Counted from the first letter of the stretch, positions 1-13,744 are shown. The stretch is DNA of 64,000 bases from Fragilaria crotonensis (GCA_022925895.1 JAKSYS010000025.1:124001-188000); one strand, 5' to 3'. Notes: generated by a model from the letters alone, not told the origin. Translations and numbers: made by a program.

Positions 1-960
1 CCAGAGTGAGGTTGTGGTCATACTGGCCAGCAGTTGTCAACTCATTTGCATCCTTGCGAAGAAAGTGAGCTGCCAATTGTTCAAGGTTCTCTCCAGAGTA
101 CTGACTTGGGAGCCTGGCCTTGATGATGGCCTTGAGATCTTCAAACCTCTCAATGGAGGTGGACTGGATGGACTTGAGGAACTGGAGCCAAACAACTGGG
201 AAGGAGTCAGAGTCATCCAACTTCTCAGTCACCTTGTTGCTGAGCTCAGTTGAGAGTGAGGATAGCAAGTAGGTCCTGGCTGCCATGTCGTTGGTCCTGT
301 CATACTTGTCGTAACGTTGAACTTGAGTTTCCGCCAACAACTTTGCCGACTGGACCGTGTACCTGGCGTGAGCCTTGATAACGTTAGTCATCTTGGCGTC
401 GTCAGTTGGGTCCCTGAGGTAAGCAATGGAGTCCATGCCAGTGTCCTTGAGATGATCCCAGACAACATTCTGGAAGCTGATCAAATCATCACTTGGCTTG
501 AAGGAGATCTTGTGCCCAGTTCTCCTGAAGTTGTAGCCCTTCTGGGCTGCAGAAACATAGACAGGGCGGAGCTGGTTGGGAGAGGTGTGCTCTAGGAGAG
601 CAATGGAGCCATCCAAACCTGTCCAGGTGTGGTTGGGCTTTCCACCTGTCCAAGCAGACCATTCATCCTTGGTCACCAAAGTGATTCCCCCAATGAGGGG
701 AACAAGAGGCTTGAGCTTGAAGGAGCTGGGAGCTCCACTGGGGCAGTCATTGGGTTGGGAACCCAAGACAGACTCTTCATCAGTAGCAAGAGTCCTGGCT
801 TGAGCGATTGCCTGGTGAGGCGAACGTCGACAGGATCGGAGATCTCGAATCCTTCTGGATTGCCGCGGCCTTCGACAGCAGTCCCGAGGATTCCAACAAC
901 AGGTTCGTCTGGAAGATTCGCGGGGACGTAGAGCCTTCAGATGGTGGAACCGACATGATG
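1..960 (-). mobile_element. Ty1/copia-type retrotransposon fossil, gag part, cut by the window edge
   Basis: Read on the minus strand, roughly 850 to 1 is an open reading frame whose composition and wording match the gag proteins of diatom Ty1/copia (CoDi-type) elements, by recall of the family. The frame leaves the window at base 1, so the pol part and the 3' end are not visible. The 5' leader and LTR would lie at higher coordinates, somewhere in about 900-1900, but no LTR boundary or primer-binding site could be fixed by eye. Age cannot be judged without the second LTR. Confidence 0.5.
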
Positions 961-2287
961 ATTGGAGTCTTGGCTTGGAAGCAGATCTTCAACCACTCAA
1001 CAGATTGCTGACTGCGTACTCGAGTTGGCAGAGAGCAATGAATCAGCCTAGTCTTGGGAAGACGTGGGGCTGTCGCAGGATCACCGGAGAGACCTGCCTT
1101 GACGCGGAGCGTAACTTTTGAAAGGAACTTGAAACGAGCTTGCCGGAGAGGAAAGTGCGTTAGAGGGTAAGTCTTATTATTGGGCGAAAATAACCAGTCG
1201 AAGTACACGGCGTGATCAAGGCTGCGTACTAGTTCGTAGAAATCGGGTTCGGTCAAACGTAGAGTTATAAATTCTAGTGTTGTTTAACTTATGAGCTTAT
1301 TTCTAGGTTTCACTTTGAAGGAACCAATTCAATCCAGGTCCGATTGAATCTTGCCGATCTACTTCGCGAAGTTAGAGGGTTGTGGGAGTGAACATTCAAA
1401 GCCTTCATCCCACTGATAAGGGCATTGAAATGTCAGCTCCAACTCCGCCGTCACGAGCGAATTGACAGTTGCAACAACTGTTGCAACATGGCCAGACTTA
1501 GCCAACATGATGAGGGACACATGTTGGAAATTAGTTGGCACATGAAGGGAAATTGCAGTTGAATTGCACTGGGTTAATGTGGACAAATTGGTGTTGTAGA
1601 AAAGGAGGTTATGAGGGCGGAAAGCAGTCCGGGACAACTGTAGTTTTCGTACTGGCGATTCGCCGTATACAGTTGGCGTGAGAATCTTCGTATCCAAAGC
1701 CGGATGGGACTCAGCTGGCGGGGACGAAAGTTCAACGTCAATAACGGCACAATAACAGCTGTCAGCTGCTGTACCTTGACTGGTACTGTAGTACCAGGTT
1801 CCCTGGTACCGGTACTCCGAGTACGGCGTATTGTGCTCGTAGAAGAGGATTTGGAATCATCTGGAATACTGGAATCATGCACACAATGATAATCAACTCC
1901 GGTACTACAGTAGTCGGAGGTCGGAGTACTAGCTACACCTGTAGCTGGTAAATTGTACTCCTACAATTGTACATGATTGCATGTTGCATGGAGGACCATG
2001 AAGCGTGAAGCATGAAGCATGATTGAGATCTCTTCGAGCATGATTAAAGGGGTGATATCAAATGACATCAAATGCCGAGCCGGCGCAAAACATCTCATAC
2101 TTTCAAAACTGGCATCAATTAAGGCTGAATTATCCAATTTCGAATCTCCTATCGATGGCACATGATAAAATTTGATACGATTTGATCTGAGATCAAATCA
2201 CCCTCGATTTGATGTCAGATTAAGTAATATCAAATCATACTATCAAATTGGTCTGGCAACCCCTGTCGAAACTACCGTCCATTGCCC
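961..2287. other. No gene seen; flank between the copia fossil and the Harbinger element
   Basis: Several short ORFs overlap on both strands with no recognisable domain. The stretch may include the 5' leader and LTR of the copia fossil. Around 1785-1830 and 1880-1960 there are GTAC-centred micro-palindromes (GGTACC, TACCGGTAC, GTACTCCGAGTAC) like those in other intergenic regions here. Around 1997-2030 a short GAAGCATGAAGCATGA run occurs. Confidence 0.5.
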
Positions 2288-3237
2288 ATGGACTCCTCCA
2301 ATACTCCACCGCATGGGGCAACAGCAATCACTGCTGTTGATTGCACCGCTGCTCCTGCCTCTCTTGAGAAATCAACGAGAGGACCGGCATTCACAAATGC
2401 CAAAGATCAAATTGTTGCCAGAGCATTTATTGCTGCCTCTGAGAATGCAATCTGCAACACGCATCAGAAGGGAAAGGAATTCAAGCTCCACATGTTTGCT
2501 TTGTACAAGGACTTGATCAACAAACAAAACCGAGCCAACCGGACTCTTACGGAGCAATCATCCAATGCTACAAGAGATGAGTATCTTAAACAAGGTGTTG
2601 CTGTGTCATTGTGTTACCGCTCTGCAGAATCTGTCTTCAACAGTTTCACGCAAATCTCAGATCTTGCCGGAGGTAATGAAGTACATGGGCATAACCGCAA
2701 CTACCGACATGGCCTCAGGTTGGAGCATGGACGACCACAAGATGGGGCCTAGAAATTCATAAACAGAGGTATGGCAATGCTCCAGATTTCTACAATTGCT
2801 ACGAATCCTTGAATGACAAAAACAAGTTCTCCTCAGCCTTTTGGACTAAATGCGAGGTGGACCGCCTTAGAAAGAGACCTAGTACTATTGGGAAGAAAAA
2901 AGCAAGACAGGCCAAAGCTGATGCAAACAAGCTTGTCAAGGCAATCATATCTGAAGTCGTTGTGAAGAAGGAACAGAAAGTTAATGGCAATAGTGTCGTG
3001 TTGGCATACAAATCTTCTGGTGAGTGCAGAGGGGTGAACAATAAAATTGAAGCTGGTGCTGGAGCCATTTCAAGTGTGATTGCACAAGTAGGAATGGCAC
3101 CTTTGGAGAACATGAAGGCCAAACAAGACATGAGGTTGGTGCAATCCCGTGATACCCCGGATCGCAAACTCTACGCGAAGGAACAGTTGGCACTTCGATG
3201 GGCGGAAACGCGAGAAAAGAGGCAGGCGTTGTATTGA
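2288..3237 (+). pseudogene. PIF/Harbinger second ORF (Myb/SANT-like, NAM-associated type), decayed
   Basis: Three reading-frame pieces read in order as one protein of the kind that accompanies PIF/Harbinger transposases. The first, from ATG 2288, carries the VARAFIAASENAICNTHQKG block. A middle piece carries PEVMKYMGITAT. The last, ending at 3237, carries FYNCYESLNDKNKFSSAFW and RLRKRPSTIGKKKARQAKAD, the basic motif typical of the 'no apical meristem-associated' C-terminal domain. The family role is DNA binding that helps the transposase reach element ends. Frame changes near 2655-2680 and again before about 2770 mean it is no longer one ORF. It points toward the minus-strand transposase (tail to tail), the usual Harbinger layout. 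Assignment is by motif recall only. Confidence 0.65.
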
Positions 3238-3879
3238 GTTCCATACTAACAGGGACAGCAATACTTCTGAACAAGAGCAGCTAATGCTGGATAACGAATG
3301 AGCAGTGATGAATTAGTATGATGCCGGTGTAGCTACAATGACTTTCTACTACTACTACTAGAATTCTTGTTTTGTAGCCAAGACAATTAGATTATTCCAC
3401 CCTCCGCGATAAAGCTACCTGGTTAGTATGTTAGTTATGCCCACAGATCTTGTCTGTCCAGGACGTAACCGCTGCGGCCCTTGCTCGACACCGATGAACC
3501 TAGGGCTTAGTGACGTCGTCGTCATTCTTGTCGTCGCGTCGTCGTTTCGCATCGCAAGAACGTCGTCCTACCACTCCAACATCAGCCCCGGCTTCAGAGC
3601 CATCGTCGCATCATCGCATGGTCATATCGTCATTGTTCATGAGCTCATTGATGATAGCCAGCGTCGCGAAGCCTAGCATGTTCGTTGGCATCATACAAAC
3701 ATTCCCAGCGACGCTGCACATATTGAAATCGCAACGATTCTAGGATTTGTCGTTCACGGTCGCTGACAATCCTCTCATCATAATGATTAGTGTTGAACAG
3801 ATTGGCAAGCAAGTTCATCTCCGCTACTCTTCAGTTGACATAGGCTTGCTCTCCTGGCTCCTCGTCTTGCCCATCCAAA

Positions 3880-5204
3880 TCATCGATGTTGTCGGCCGCC
3901 ATGCTGTGGCCAAGAACCCATTGCCGGAAGTGCATAGAATTCTTCTGATTCTTTGTCTCCCATTGCCATTTGGATGGCAACCATCATGTTGTGAAGGCAT
4001 TTACAAGAGTTGACAACATTTACAATGTTGCCATTGTACCATACTAGTTCTATCTTTTGCACAAGCACATGAAGAAACGTACGTTGCAACACACCAAATG
4101 CACTCTCCACATCTTTTTGGGCTGAGTCCTGCCTTCTGGCATACCTGGACGCTTTGCAGCCCACTGGTTCTTGAATCGTCTTCACGAATCTACTAAGTTT
4201 GGGGTGAATCCCACCAACCAGGACACATAGTAGACGATGAAATACTCGGTCGTCGCCAATCCAGAACTTGAAGTTGACATCATTTGCATAGCTTCCATCA
4301 AGGAAGGCCTTCAACAAACAGCTCTTATTCCATATACTGATATCGTTCAATGATCCAGGATAGCCAAATGAATGATGCCAGAACCACAAGTTGTGATCCA
4401 CCAATGCTTCCAACACAATCGTTGGCTTACCTGATTTTCCACTGTTTGAACCCTGGCTGTCACGCTACAGGACAGTTTTTCCACCCAACATGGGTACCGT
4501 CAAGAGATCCAATCATGCCAGCAATACCATGCACAGCAGCTTCGTGCAATGCAGAAAGTCTTCTGGCATCACTCCGAGACATTTGCGGCGCATACACACT
4601 TTGGATATCATTCTTGTCAGAAGAAACCATACGACAGAACTTGAGAAGGCATTGTCGCGCTGTCGACTGGCTCATTTGGAAGTAATCAACAAAGGCAGGA
4701 GATGGAGAGCAGCCATATGCCACAAGCTTTACTGCCATGAGCACCTTTGCCACTGGTGCAATGCCGTACTAACGGCCGCTGACATCCTGTATATCTGTGA
4801 AAAAAGGGTCAGCATTCAGCATTACCACATACTTGAATGAGATGCTGTTCGATGAAAATTTGTTCAAATTGCCTTTTGCTTGTTAAATACAGGTGTTGGT
4901 GAGAAAGAATCAGATCTAATGCATTGCCTCGCTCGCTCATGCTGAAATCGAGACGACAATCGACGCCTCTTCCTTGTTGCGTCGTTGTCGTTGCAACCTC
5001 AAGCTGTCTGCGAATCCGCCGGATTGCGGCTTCGGCGACTCTTCCCGCTGCTGCAGCAGCAAGCTCTTCAACCCTCTCCTTGGTGTGCTCCTGTTGTGAG
5101 ACGTACAAAACAAGTGGAATACAGGAGGCAGATGCAACCAAAAGGAAGAATGTAGTACTAATCACAACACTCTCAATGGCGGTCGTAGTACGAGGAACAT
5201 GCAT
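3880..5204 (-). pseudogene. PIF/Harbinger transposase (DDE_Tnp_4), decayed
   Basis: Minus-strand pieces read in order as a PIF/Harbinger transposase. An N-terminal part with an Ala-rich helix lies at 5204-4809. A helix-turn-helix region follows (AYGCSPSPAFVDYFQMSQST). The first catalytic Asp sits in MIGSLDGTHVGWKNCP at about 4470-4500. Then come KSGKPTIVLEALVDHNLWFW and GYPGSLNDISIW, and the Glu motif KDVESAFGVLQ. The protein is broken. A TGA stands just after WKNCPVA where the family has Trp (TGG), with the frame unchanged on both sides. A TAG lies near 4770. The second Asp motif (family DGIYP) reads GGIHP, so a catalytic Asp appears lost. Terminal inverted repeats were not found by eye. Confidence 0.75.
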
Positions 5205-7323
5205 GAATTGCTCTTTATTAGGCGCCGAAATAGATCCAAGATCCAGGAAGCCCGCAAAAATATTGCGAAAATTTGAGAAGCCCTTGAATGATGCCCTTTC
5301 ATGATGCGTTTAGACCGCCAGCACATCCACTCAAATAACGGATGTCAACAACGGGGAGTTAACATTTTGTCTCTCCTACGTCATTAGATGCCGAAATTCA
5401 CTTTGCCGTAAATGATGCTCTTGATCACTGCAAACTTTACTTATAAAACAAGGGGAGTTTGCTAAACCACCTATGATCTTTGCAAATAGTTAGAAAACAG
5501 GTGTTTTAAGGTAGAAAACAGGTGTTCGTAAAGATACAACAAGATACGCAACAGGTGGTGGACTAGTAGCAATTTCCCAATTAAAATACTCAAATTTCCT
5601 CATAGCCAGAAGGAGTAGTCAATAACTACTGTGATAGTACTCCATAGAACCTTGCAGGACATGAGGGACAAATGGTATGCTTGCTGCTCGTGCCTTCTTC
5701 ATCATCTCTATTTGTTTGATACTGTTGTCAAATGATGAGTAATACCCAAATAAAATCATGACTTCAGACAAGAAGAACAAAGATTACAATCATGGCAAGA
5801 AACCCATAACCAAACACAGAGGCATGTTAAAAGGGAAAGGGTGGTTCACAACCAAGGAAAATGTTCAGTGCAGGTTATGCAGACAGTGGTATGTCTGATG
5901 GAGCACCATGGCACGATTCATGGCAAAGCTTGCAAGGACCTCAACACAACCTCTGCCGTGCATTGGGCACGAACGCAAAAATTCATGTGATGGCTGCTTC
6001 ATCATGGAAAGGATCTTGATTGGCAGGACAAGCCCCCACCAATGAATCAATGCCATTTATCATTGAACTCTGCAAGAACGGAATGGCAGTGCCAGTCCTT
6101 ATGCTGGTGCTGAGAGTCCCAATTTCTGAGCAATATCTTGTGAAATCAAGGGATGACCTAGCTAGATACAATACTCAGCCCAAAGGTTTATCCACAGCCA
6201 GCAGGTTTTTGTGTTTTTCTTGCAAATATAAATCACAATGTTTGCAAGAAGCACAGGCCAGGGCACGGGTGCCACCGAGGCTAAGATTGTAATCAAATGT
6301 CGCACATCCAAAGGTGTCACATGCAGGTGATGATCATTTGGGGTCAATCAGGTGCTTTTAATGCGTTCAGCGGTGGCATGATGGCATCGCTCGGAAGCAG
6401 CTGGCATAATCCAATTCCTAGGTTAGTACTTCACTGCTGTGCCAACCTGCAGATATCGGAGTGAACAAGCCATTCAAGTACTGGATTAGATGACAGTGGC
6501 AGGAGGACAACTAGTATTGTGGACAACGGATTGGCAAATGGCATGAAATTTCTTCCAACATGACAGAAGATTACTGAATGGACTCTGATTGCAATAAACA
6601 ACCTGTCCACAGAGGACAGCATGGTACAGAATACATGGCGGCATGGCCAGTAGCTACTCTGGTTTCCACCAGCTACTGCAGAAGCAGGACCTGTTGTCCT
6701 TTATGAACAAAAGAACACACAAGCAGGAAAGTGAAGATGAGGAAGCACTAAGCAATGCATACAGCGCATTCAATTAGCAAGAGCAAATAGAAGTAATCCA
6801 AGAACTAATCTGATAGGTTTGTTTCTACATCAACCTTTTTCGGCTGCAAGAATTTTCTATCTCATCATGAATTGCTATTCTCAGAACATAATCTTCATTG
6901 CCACTATCATCATCACTCAACTGCGCGCACACCTTTTGTTCCAATCATCGTATGTTGGTTTGTTCCAATTCCTCCAAGAATGGCACTGTTTCGTGTCCGT
7001 CTGATCTGCCTTATTTAGCTACTGATCTAGTAGCTGTTGCAACAGCTGGTGCTGGTGAGAATGCTGGATCAAGCCCTTCTTCACCTTTTATACTAGTTCT
7101 ACCACCGTTCTTTCTACTCCTAGTACGCTGCATTTGCCTTTCAGTAGAAGCGGCAACAACAACTGGTGCAGTCTTCCTCTGAAGCCGCATTTTTATGAGC
7201 CAATGCCATCTTTGCCACAAATACAATTTCTATGTGTGGATGGTCTTCTGTGACTTCCCTTGTTTTGACAGATTGATTCGCTTCCTTTACTGGAGAGATG
7301 TGACAATTTTTTAGGGTGCACCA
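5205..7323. other. Unassigned, probably transposon-derived DNA
   Basis: No ORF over about 95 codons and no recognisable domain. Short fragments on both strands are interrupted often. From 7004 to 7226 a minus-strand piece has a basic RTRSRKNGGRTSIKG stretch that looks like old coding sequence but was not identified. The right end of the Harbinger element should lie near 5205-5600. Confidence 0.4.
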
Positions 7324-7821
<498 letters not shown>

Positions 7822-7973
7822 AAATCCATGCTGGTTGTGCCAATGAGGAATGCACCTGGATCATCACAGGACAAAGGACACCTCATTTTGCAATTTTGGT
7901 CAATTTTTGTCAAGACAGCGGCCACCGCAGATAGAAAATCTGAGCGAGTCCTGCCAACAGCCCATGAAGATGT

Positions 7974-8090
7974 GTTGCCACTTCCTTGCTTGATTTGACC
8001 GCAGCTCCTTCAGAAAAGACCACTGTCAATTGTTGCCACTTCCTTTGCTTGATTTGACCGCAGCTCCTTCAGAAAAGACCACTGTCAATT
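7974..8090. repeat. Tandem duplication of a 58-59 bp unit
   Basis: Two adjacent copies, 7974-8031 and 8032-8090, both begin GTTGCCACTTCCT and end ACCACTGTCAATT. They differ by one T in the CTTCCTT run. The near identity indicates a recent local duplication in otherwise non-coding DNA. Confidence 0.95.
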
Positions 8091-11000
8091 GTGCCAAACA
8101 CAAGCACGTAACATTTTGACACATGCAACAAAAGATGCGGCAAAAATACGGCATGACATTGCTCATCAATTTTCAAAGAAGGATGTTCAGCAGTGCCATC
8201 ACCGGAATATTTCTTCCTTTGTATGTTGCTAGTTTTGCTAAAGTATTTGCCCTTGGATTCCTCGTTGTTCTATCAAACAATCTGCAGAGGCCCTGACTGC
8301 TGACACTTGCATCCTGGCCATCCTACTACCCCGTGCGGCATTGATTGCTATGCATGTGATCAAAAGCAATATTTATTAACTCCTCACTGTGTTAGGTTGT
8401 TTAGAGATCTTTCGGTTCTCCTAGTACTGTGTGCCGGTGCACTAACTAGTATATGCAAGCTAATATGTACCTACTAAAGCCATTTTGGGTGCTAAAGCAC
8501 GACCTAGAACAACGTTTGTGTCATTCAACCTTCTCCGTCAACCTTTCCCACTACACTTGCTTGCCGTTGACACATGCATGCTGGTCTATCACTTAAATGT
8601 CCAATAATCTAGCGTTACTCAACGTCGATATTAAGTTGCGGAGACATGCGCAAAGCCCGAGACAGATATCTTTGTCTCGGAGCCACTGATCATGCTACTG
8701 GATCCACTGATTCTGGATTGGGAAGCTGCTGGAAGTATCTTCTTTGCCTCAATCATATCAAACAAGGACACCAAGATGCCAGGAAGGCATTTGAGAACCT
8801 TCAAAACCGGCTCAGCTAATTGTAGAAGCCTATCATCTTGCCACCAGTGCCTATTGCACTTTTGACCCTGGCCATCCAAAGCCTTGGGCGCATTTGTAAA
8901 TACACACAGGTGCACATGTACATTTATCGTTGGGCGGAGTCGTATATCATTATCCAGAATTCCTTTGCAGAGTCAATAGCACTCCATCCGCAGAGACATA
9001 TCCAACAGTGTGAAGTGGATGGACTGGCTGCTGATCACCTTCTTGCCCTGATTCATTGGGATACACAGAGGAAAACATGGTGGCAAGTGACATCAAGAAC
9101 ACAAGTACACTTGAAAGATATGTCCGTGAGTAATATTCTACCCTCAAATAAGATCATTCACCTCATGTCTGACTCTTGTTATTCCAGATTGTACCCTACT
9201 TGGTGTGACTGAGAATTTGACACCCGCAATCACATCCGTCTGACGTGTGACCCATTGATGGAGTCGCGATCGTCCTTCTTCAAGACCGTCCGTGAAAATG
9301 CACTGCATTGTTGAAAAGTACGAGCTCAATTGTGAGGGACTTGCATCTTGTCGGAAGCACTCACCAATTTTCTCAGGCAACACCACTTCCGGATATTTTC
9401 ATGTACTATGACAAAGATTTTGTCGCAGTGATGCAATAGTAGTACCAATTGGACATTGGGTGGAGGCACATCCTAAACTGACTATTCTGCAATGACTGGG
9501 CCATTCAGCAGGGCGTTCACTTTGTTGTCAACAGCACTGGTCATCTCACTTTGCCCAAAGGAACACAGTGGACAGCAGAAATCATTAGTAACAGTATCTG
9601 GGATGAATGGTACAAATGACTATGAGAAAGCTATTATTTGGTGGTGCATGGCATGGATGCAGCGTTGCAGTGCAATCCAGCACTTGCTAGCTATTGCCGT
9701 GGCAGCCAAGCAACTTTATTCTGAATTGCATACATGCCTATCCTTGCGGAAGTGCGTTCTATTCCGGACAAAAGACATACTCAACACCGGCTCACATTTC
9801 TACGGAATTGGAGGAAAGCAATCTCAGGTAAATGTTCTATCTGATCATAGTTTCCTGGTGTCCAAACCAAGGGGACTGGGTGAAATAACTAGGTCACTTC
9901 AGTGTATCTACCATCTGTCCTCCGCATGGATTGATAGTGTGCCATGTGGGTCGGTTGTCTCCTGCCAGGGGCCATGGCATATGCAGCATCTTCAATTGAT
10001 GTTCAGTAGTTTCTTATACAAATCTACTACAACCATTCCAAAGATTGTCAATCACTCACGTTGTCCAGCCGTGAATAGCAAGATTTACCTCCAGCCCCAG
10101 CGTATCCTGTCAATGGTGGTTGTGTTTAGAGTCAAGCTACTACTGCCATCGCATATGAATGAACCAATCTTGGATGCCTTTTGATGGGTAACAGGGAGCT
10201 CAATCAACCTCTGTCCCGTGTCGGTTCTGCATTTTCTTAGCGCTACATCAACACCTGCCTCAATTGCAACCAGCAGATGTAGGGAGCACCTCCATCAAGC
10301 AACAATGCTGTCGATATGAAATAGACGTGAGATGTTCCTTGTCCATCAACAAAGAAAGCCAGGAGTGACATTTGTTGTCACTCTCGCCCATCTCTGGCCA
10401 CCAGTCCCCCCTTCTTCCTCTCCCCATGGTCTTGGCGCTCCATATGTGAAAGAAAGTATGCCAAATGATAAGGTTGTGGTGCCGCCTCGTCCACGACCCC
10501 GATTATAGACGCAACATCTGTGGTGTCGGGACACACACAAAGTACTAGTAATCCCAGCACACAATCTGATCAATGCGCAGCCAGCATGCCAACACTAGCT
10601 TCTTCATGGCCAATGCTTCATGCAATATTCCATCATCCTCTGCTTCTGGGTCTTCTGTCTGATGTTGGCATTCTTCTTCATCTGCCATGTTGCCCACTTT
10701 CAAATTTGGATCATGATCCCACGTTGCTGTCAACAGGCACTCTGATGCAGCAAGTGCGTAATGTCACATCCATTTTCTTTTGGCTTCTCTGCTAGTTTCC
10801 TGTTGATTGTAATGAAAAGTTAATGTTAACCAAAAAAAGCTTTGTAACAACAATCCTATTCATCACTCAAGGCCCAGATTTGTAGCTCTTGGTGGCTTCT
10901 CCCCATTAGACTTTGAGGGCGGGATACAAGTGATTCTGAGGAATCAATAGGTTTTCAGCTTTTCTTGGGGATCCAACCCTTGACCTCTCCACTGAGACAT

Positions 11001-13744
11001 ACCAAACAATATAGTGTAGCCAACTACTAAATAAAACCCACATGCCTCCTGTTGATTGCAACATACATTTGCAGACAATCATTAATCCAGTGCTGCTGGT
11101 TGGTGCCCTCTCCCATCATGGTGATATGGATTCTTTGACACAATTGAGATCAGCAGATGGCTGGAAGCTTACAGACATGATGAACTTGACAACAATGTCA
11201 CCGACAAGTTTCCATGGATACTGCTCAGAGGTCAATCCATCTAGGAAATTTTGTGGTTGGGATGTGTGGTGCTGATGCTGCGGCCGGTTTGGAGCGCGGT
11301 CGAGTGTCTACGTGAATTTCAGCCTCGCTTTGGGGCAGTTTTTAAAGGTTATCTTATCATCTTGATGACTATTTATTCAGCGAATGCAGATCAGTCTTCT
11401 AAGTTAGTGATGGAATTCTTTGATGATAGAGAGATAGTAAATGTTGTTGGGCTGCGCTGGTGTAGCCAGCATTTTTTAGCTCTTTTGTTCATAGCATGCT
11501 TGGACGAATCGAGAAACATACCCCGGCATATACCAGCCAGCCAGCACAGAAAAGAACTCTTTCTGATTGAGTTTCACCATTTTGTGTGCTCCTCATGGCA
11601 GACAAAACCAATGACATATCAACAACAATCATTGAAATATTGAAAAGTTCACAAGTCTGGACCAATCCTTGTTTCAATCTTCTTCATGATGCAAAGGTGG
11701 GTCTTACAAAGTCTATTCTGCATCATGTTAATTTCTACACAGGCAGCGTAATTAATTTCAGCAACCTGTGTTTGTGCCATCGTGAACATCACTTGTTGTG
11801 CGCATTTGGGGTCTTGTCAATTTGCCTCCATCAGCATCAATGACACGGAGTTCCCGCCTTGTGCTAGAAACCTGATGTTAAAATGAAGTAGCTATCGACT
11901 CCCCCAATCCATCTACACCATTACCCCAAGGGCTGGAGCATCCTCTGCTGTTGGATTGGACTTGAGAGCAAGGAAGCCTCCTTGGTTCTGCAGCTCCACA
12001 CCTGTAGGGAAGATTTTGGGATAGACACGGGGTTGGCTGCAGTCTTCACCATCCGCTGTGCCAAGGAGATTGGCCAAGAACTTGAGTCCAACAGACCTTG
12101 CTGTCCAAGACATGAGGAAGCATATCCAAGATTGGAAGATATGGGGTTAATCAACCCCATCAATGGACACTAGCTTAAGTATTCATTTTTCAATCATCGT
12201 ATCATCATGCTGCTGGGGTACTCCGGATTCTGGGGTCATACCACGGCATACTGCCTACTGCTTACTGTCCCAATCTTACTGAAGCGTGGTACACAGTACA
12301 CAGTGCGCAATTTACAGTACGGATTTTAACCGTGGGGGTGCAGAGTGCAGACGTGAGACGCGACACGCGACAAGCGACACTCCACCCTCCGCACTTATAC
12401 GGTAGTCTAGATCTTCAGTACTGGAGTACTCGAGTACATTGTACTCGATGTTCCTATCATAAAACCTAAACCGCTATACAGTTAATGACATACCTGGTAC
12501 AAGTACTGTAGCTGGGATTTCGCCGGGTGCCGGTATGTCCCCTACTCTAGAATCGAGCCGATCGAGCATTCTAAAATTACGTTCTCGGTGAATTATAGTA
12601 CTCTATGATACCACTACACATCAACTTTAGCTGGTACCAGGTATGTACTCCGTACATTGTACTGTACCAACGGATCTCAGTCTGCTCCTCTGTGGAGAGG
12701 ATTAACCTATGGCCATACACGTATCAGTAGTCAGTAGAGACAGTACTCCCGTACATTACTGCAGGTGATGGCCGGCTCGGTTAGGGGACATAACGTCGTG
12801 CTCCAGAGTACCTGTACCGGTAGTAGGTACCTGGTAGTACCTCGTACGACAGAACTGCTGATAGGTATGGTGTAGGTGTACTATTGGTACTGGAGTACTG
12901 TAGAGGTCCACGCGACACAAAAAAAGGTTGGGTCTACGACTCTAGTAGCTGGAGAGCGAAACATTGATACTCCGACACACTGGCATGCGTACGAAGTCCG
13001 GTTGTCATGAATTCATTCACGATTCTGGTCCTTTTTCGAGTTTGTCCAGGCCCTGGAGGGGAAAGTCACTTCAAGCAGTTCGCCGAATACCTATAGTTAT
13101 ATGTTGGAAACGAAAAAATCATTATGCATATATGTGTGGAGCCGCTGGCCACGTCCATGTATAGACTTCATTTCATCGCAATTTGCCATTGTGGTTTAAA
13201 AAATGTCATTCATAATTGTTACGGAAATACGGAAGTATTCATTTCTAGGCAGAGAGGGAAACTACATCCACGAGTAGTCGAGGCCCTGCGTGTCTTCGAA
13301 ACAAGATCCTGCCAGGCCAGGCCCAATGTGTGTTCTAAACCAGAAACAATCACGAACAGCTTCCTGCCTTGTCGCGTTCACGACAGAACAAACAATAGCA
13401 CTCCATACCTCTACATCGCGAGCATGATTAAGTTGCAAAAGTGAGTGTCTTGTTCGGGACTTAAATGTTATCCTACTTAAATCGTCACCAACGACGAAAA
13501 TGTATGTCGAAAATACTTATCACATCCTAAGCACCCGTTTTGTTCGGACAGAGTCAGTTTGAATTGAACGGCAATTGGAACATAGTTTCCGTTTGATTTG
13601 TCGCGGCGGTGTCGATTGGAAGACCATGGTAAGTTGGGCTTTAGTCTTTCCTTTGGCTCCCACACGCAATGCCAGGGGAGTGAACTGATTGGACCTACAA
13701 AACGAAGTGTGACGAGTCCTTGATTGGAGTCGAGACCGAAGGTT
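8091..13744. other. Long region without a supportable gene; decayed fragments and GTAC-rich DNA
   Basis: Scattered ORFs occur but none shows a convincing domain. The longest is 9492-10184 (+), without conserved motifs. A plus-strand piece at 11580-11650 reads MADKTNDISTT, which recalls a motif near the start of hAT-type DUF4371 transposases, but nothing around it supports a full call. A minus-strand piece at 12113-11913 (LKFLANLLGTADGEDCSQP) has coding-like composition and is unidentified. From about 12180 to 12960 the DNA is dense in GTAC-centred motifs (CGAGTACTCG-like, GGTACC, TACCGGTA). The rest up to the HMG gene shows nothing. Confidence 0.5.

Noticed and set aside
9492-10184. 230-codon plus-strand ORF
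   Set aside because: Length is suggestive but no motif, signal or family wording was found, and composition looks like decayed repeat DNA.
11586-11843. Fragment reading MADKTNDIS, like a hAT DUF4371 transposase
   Set aside because: Only one short block matches; too little to call a gene or element.
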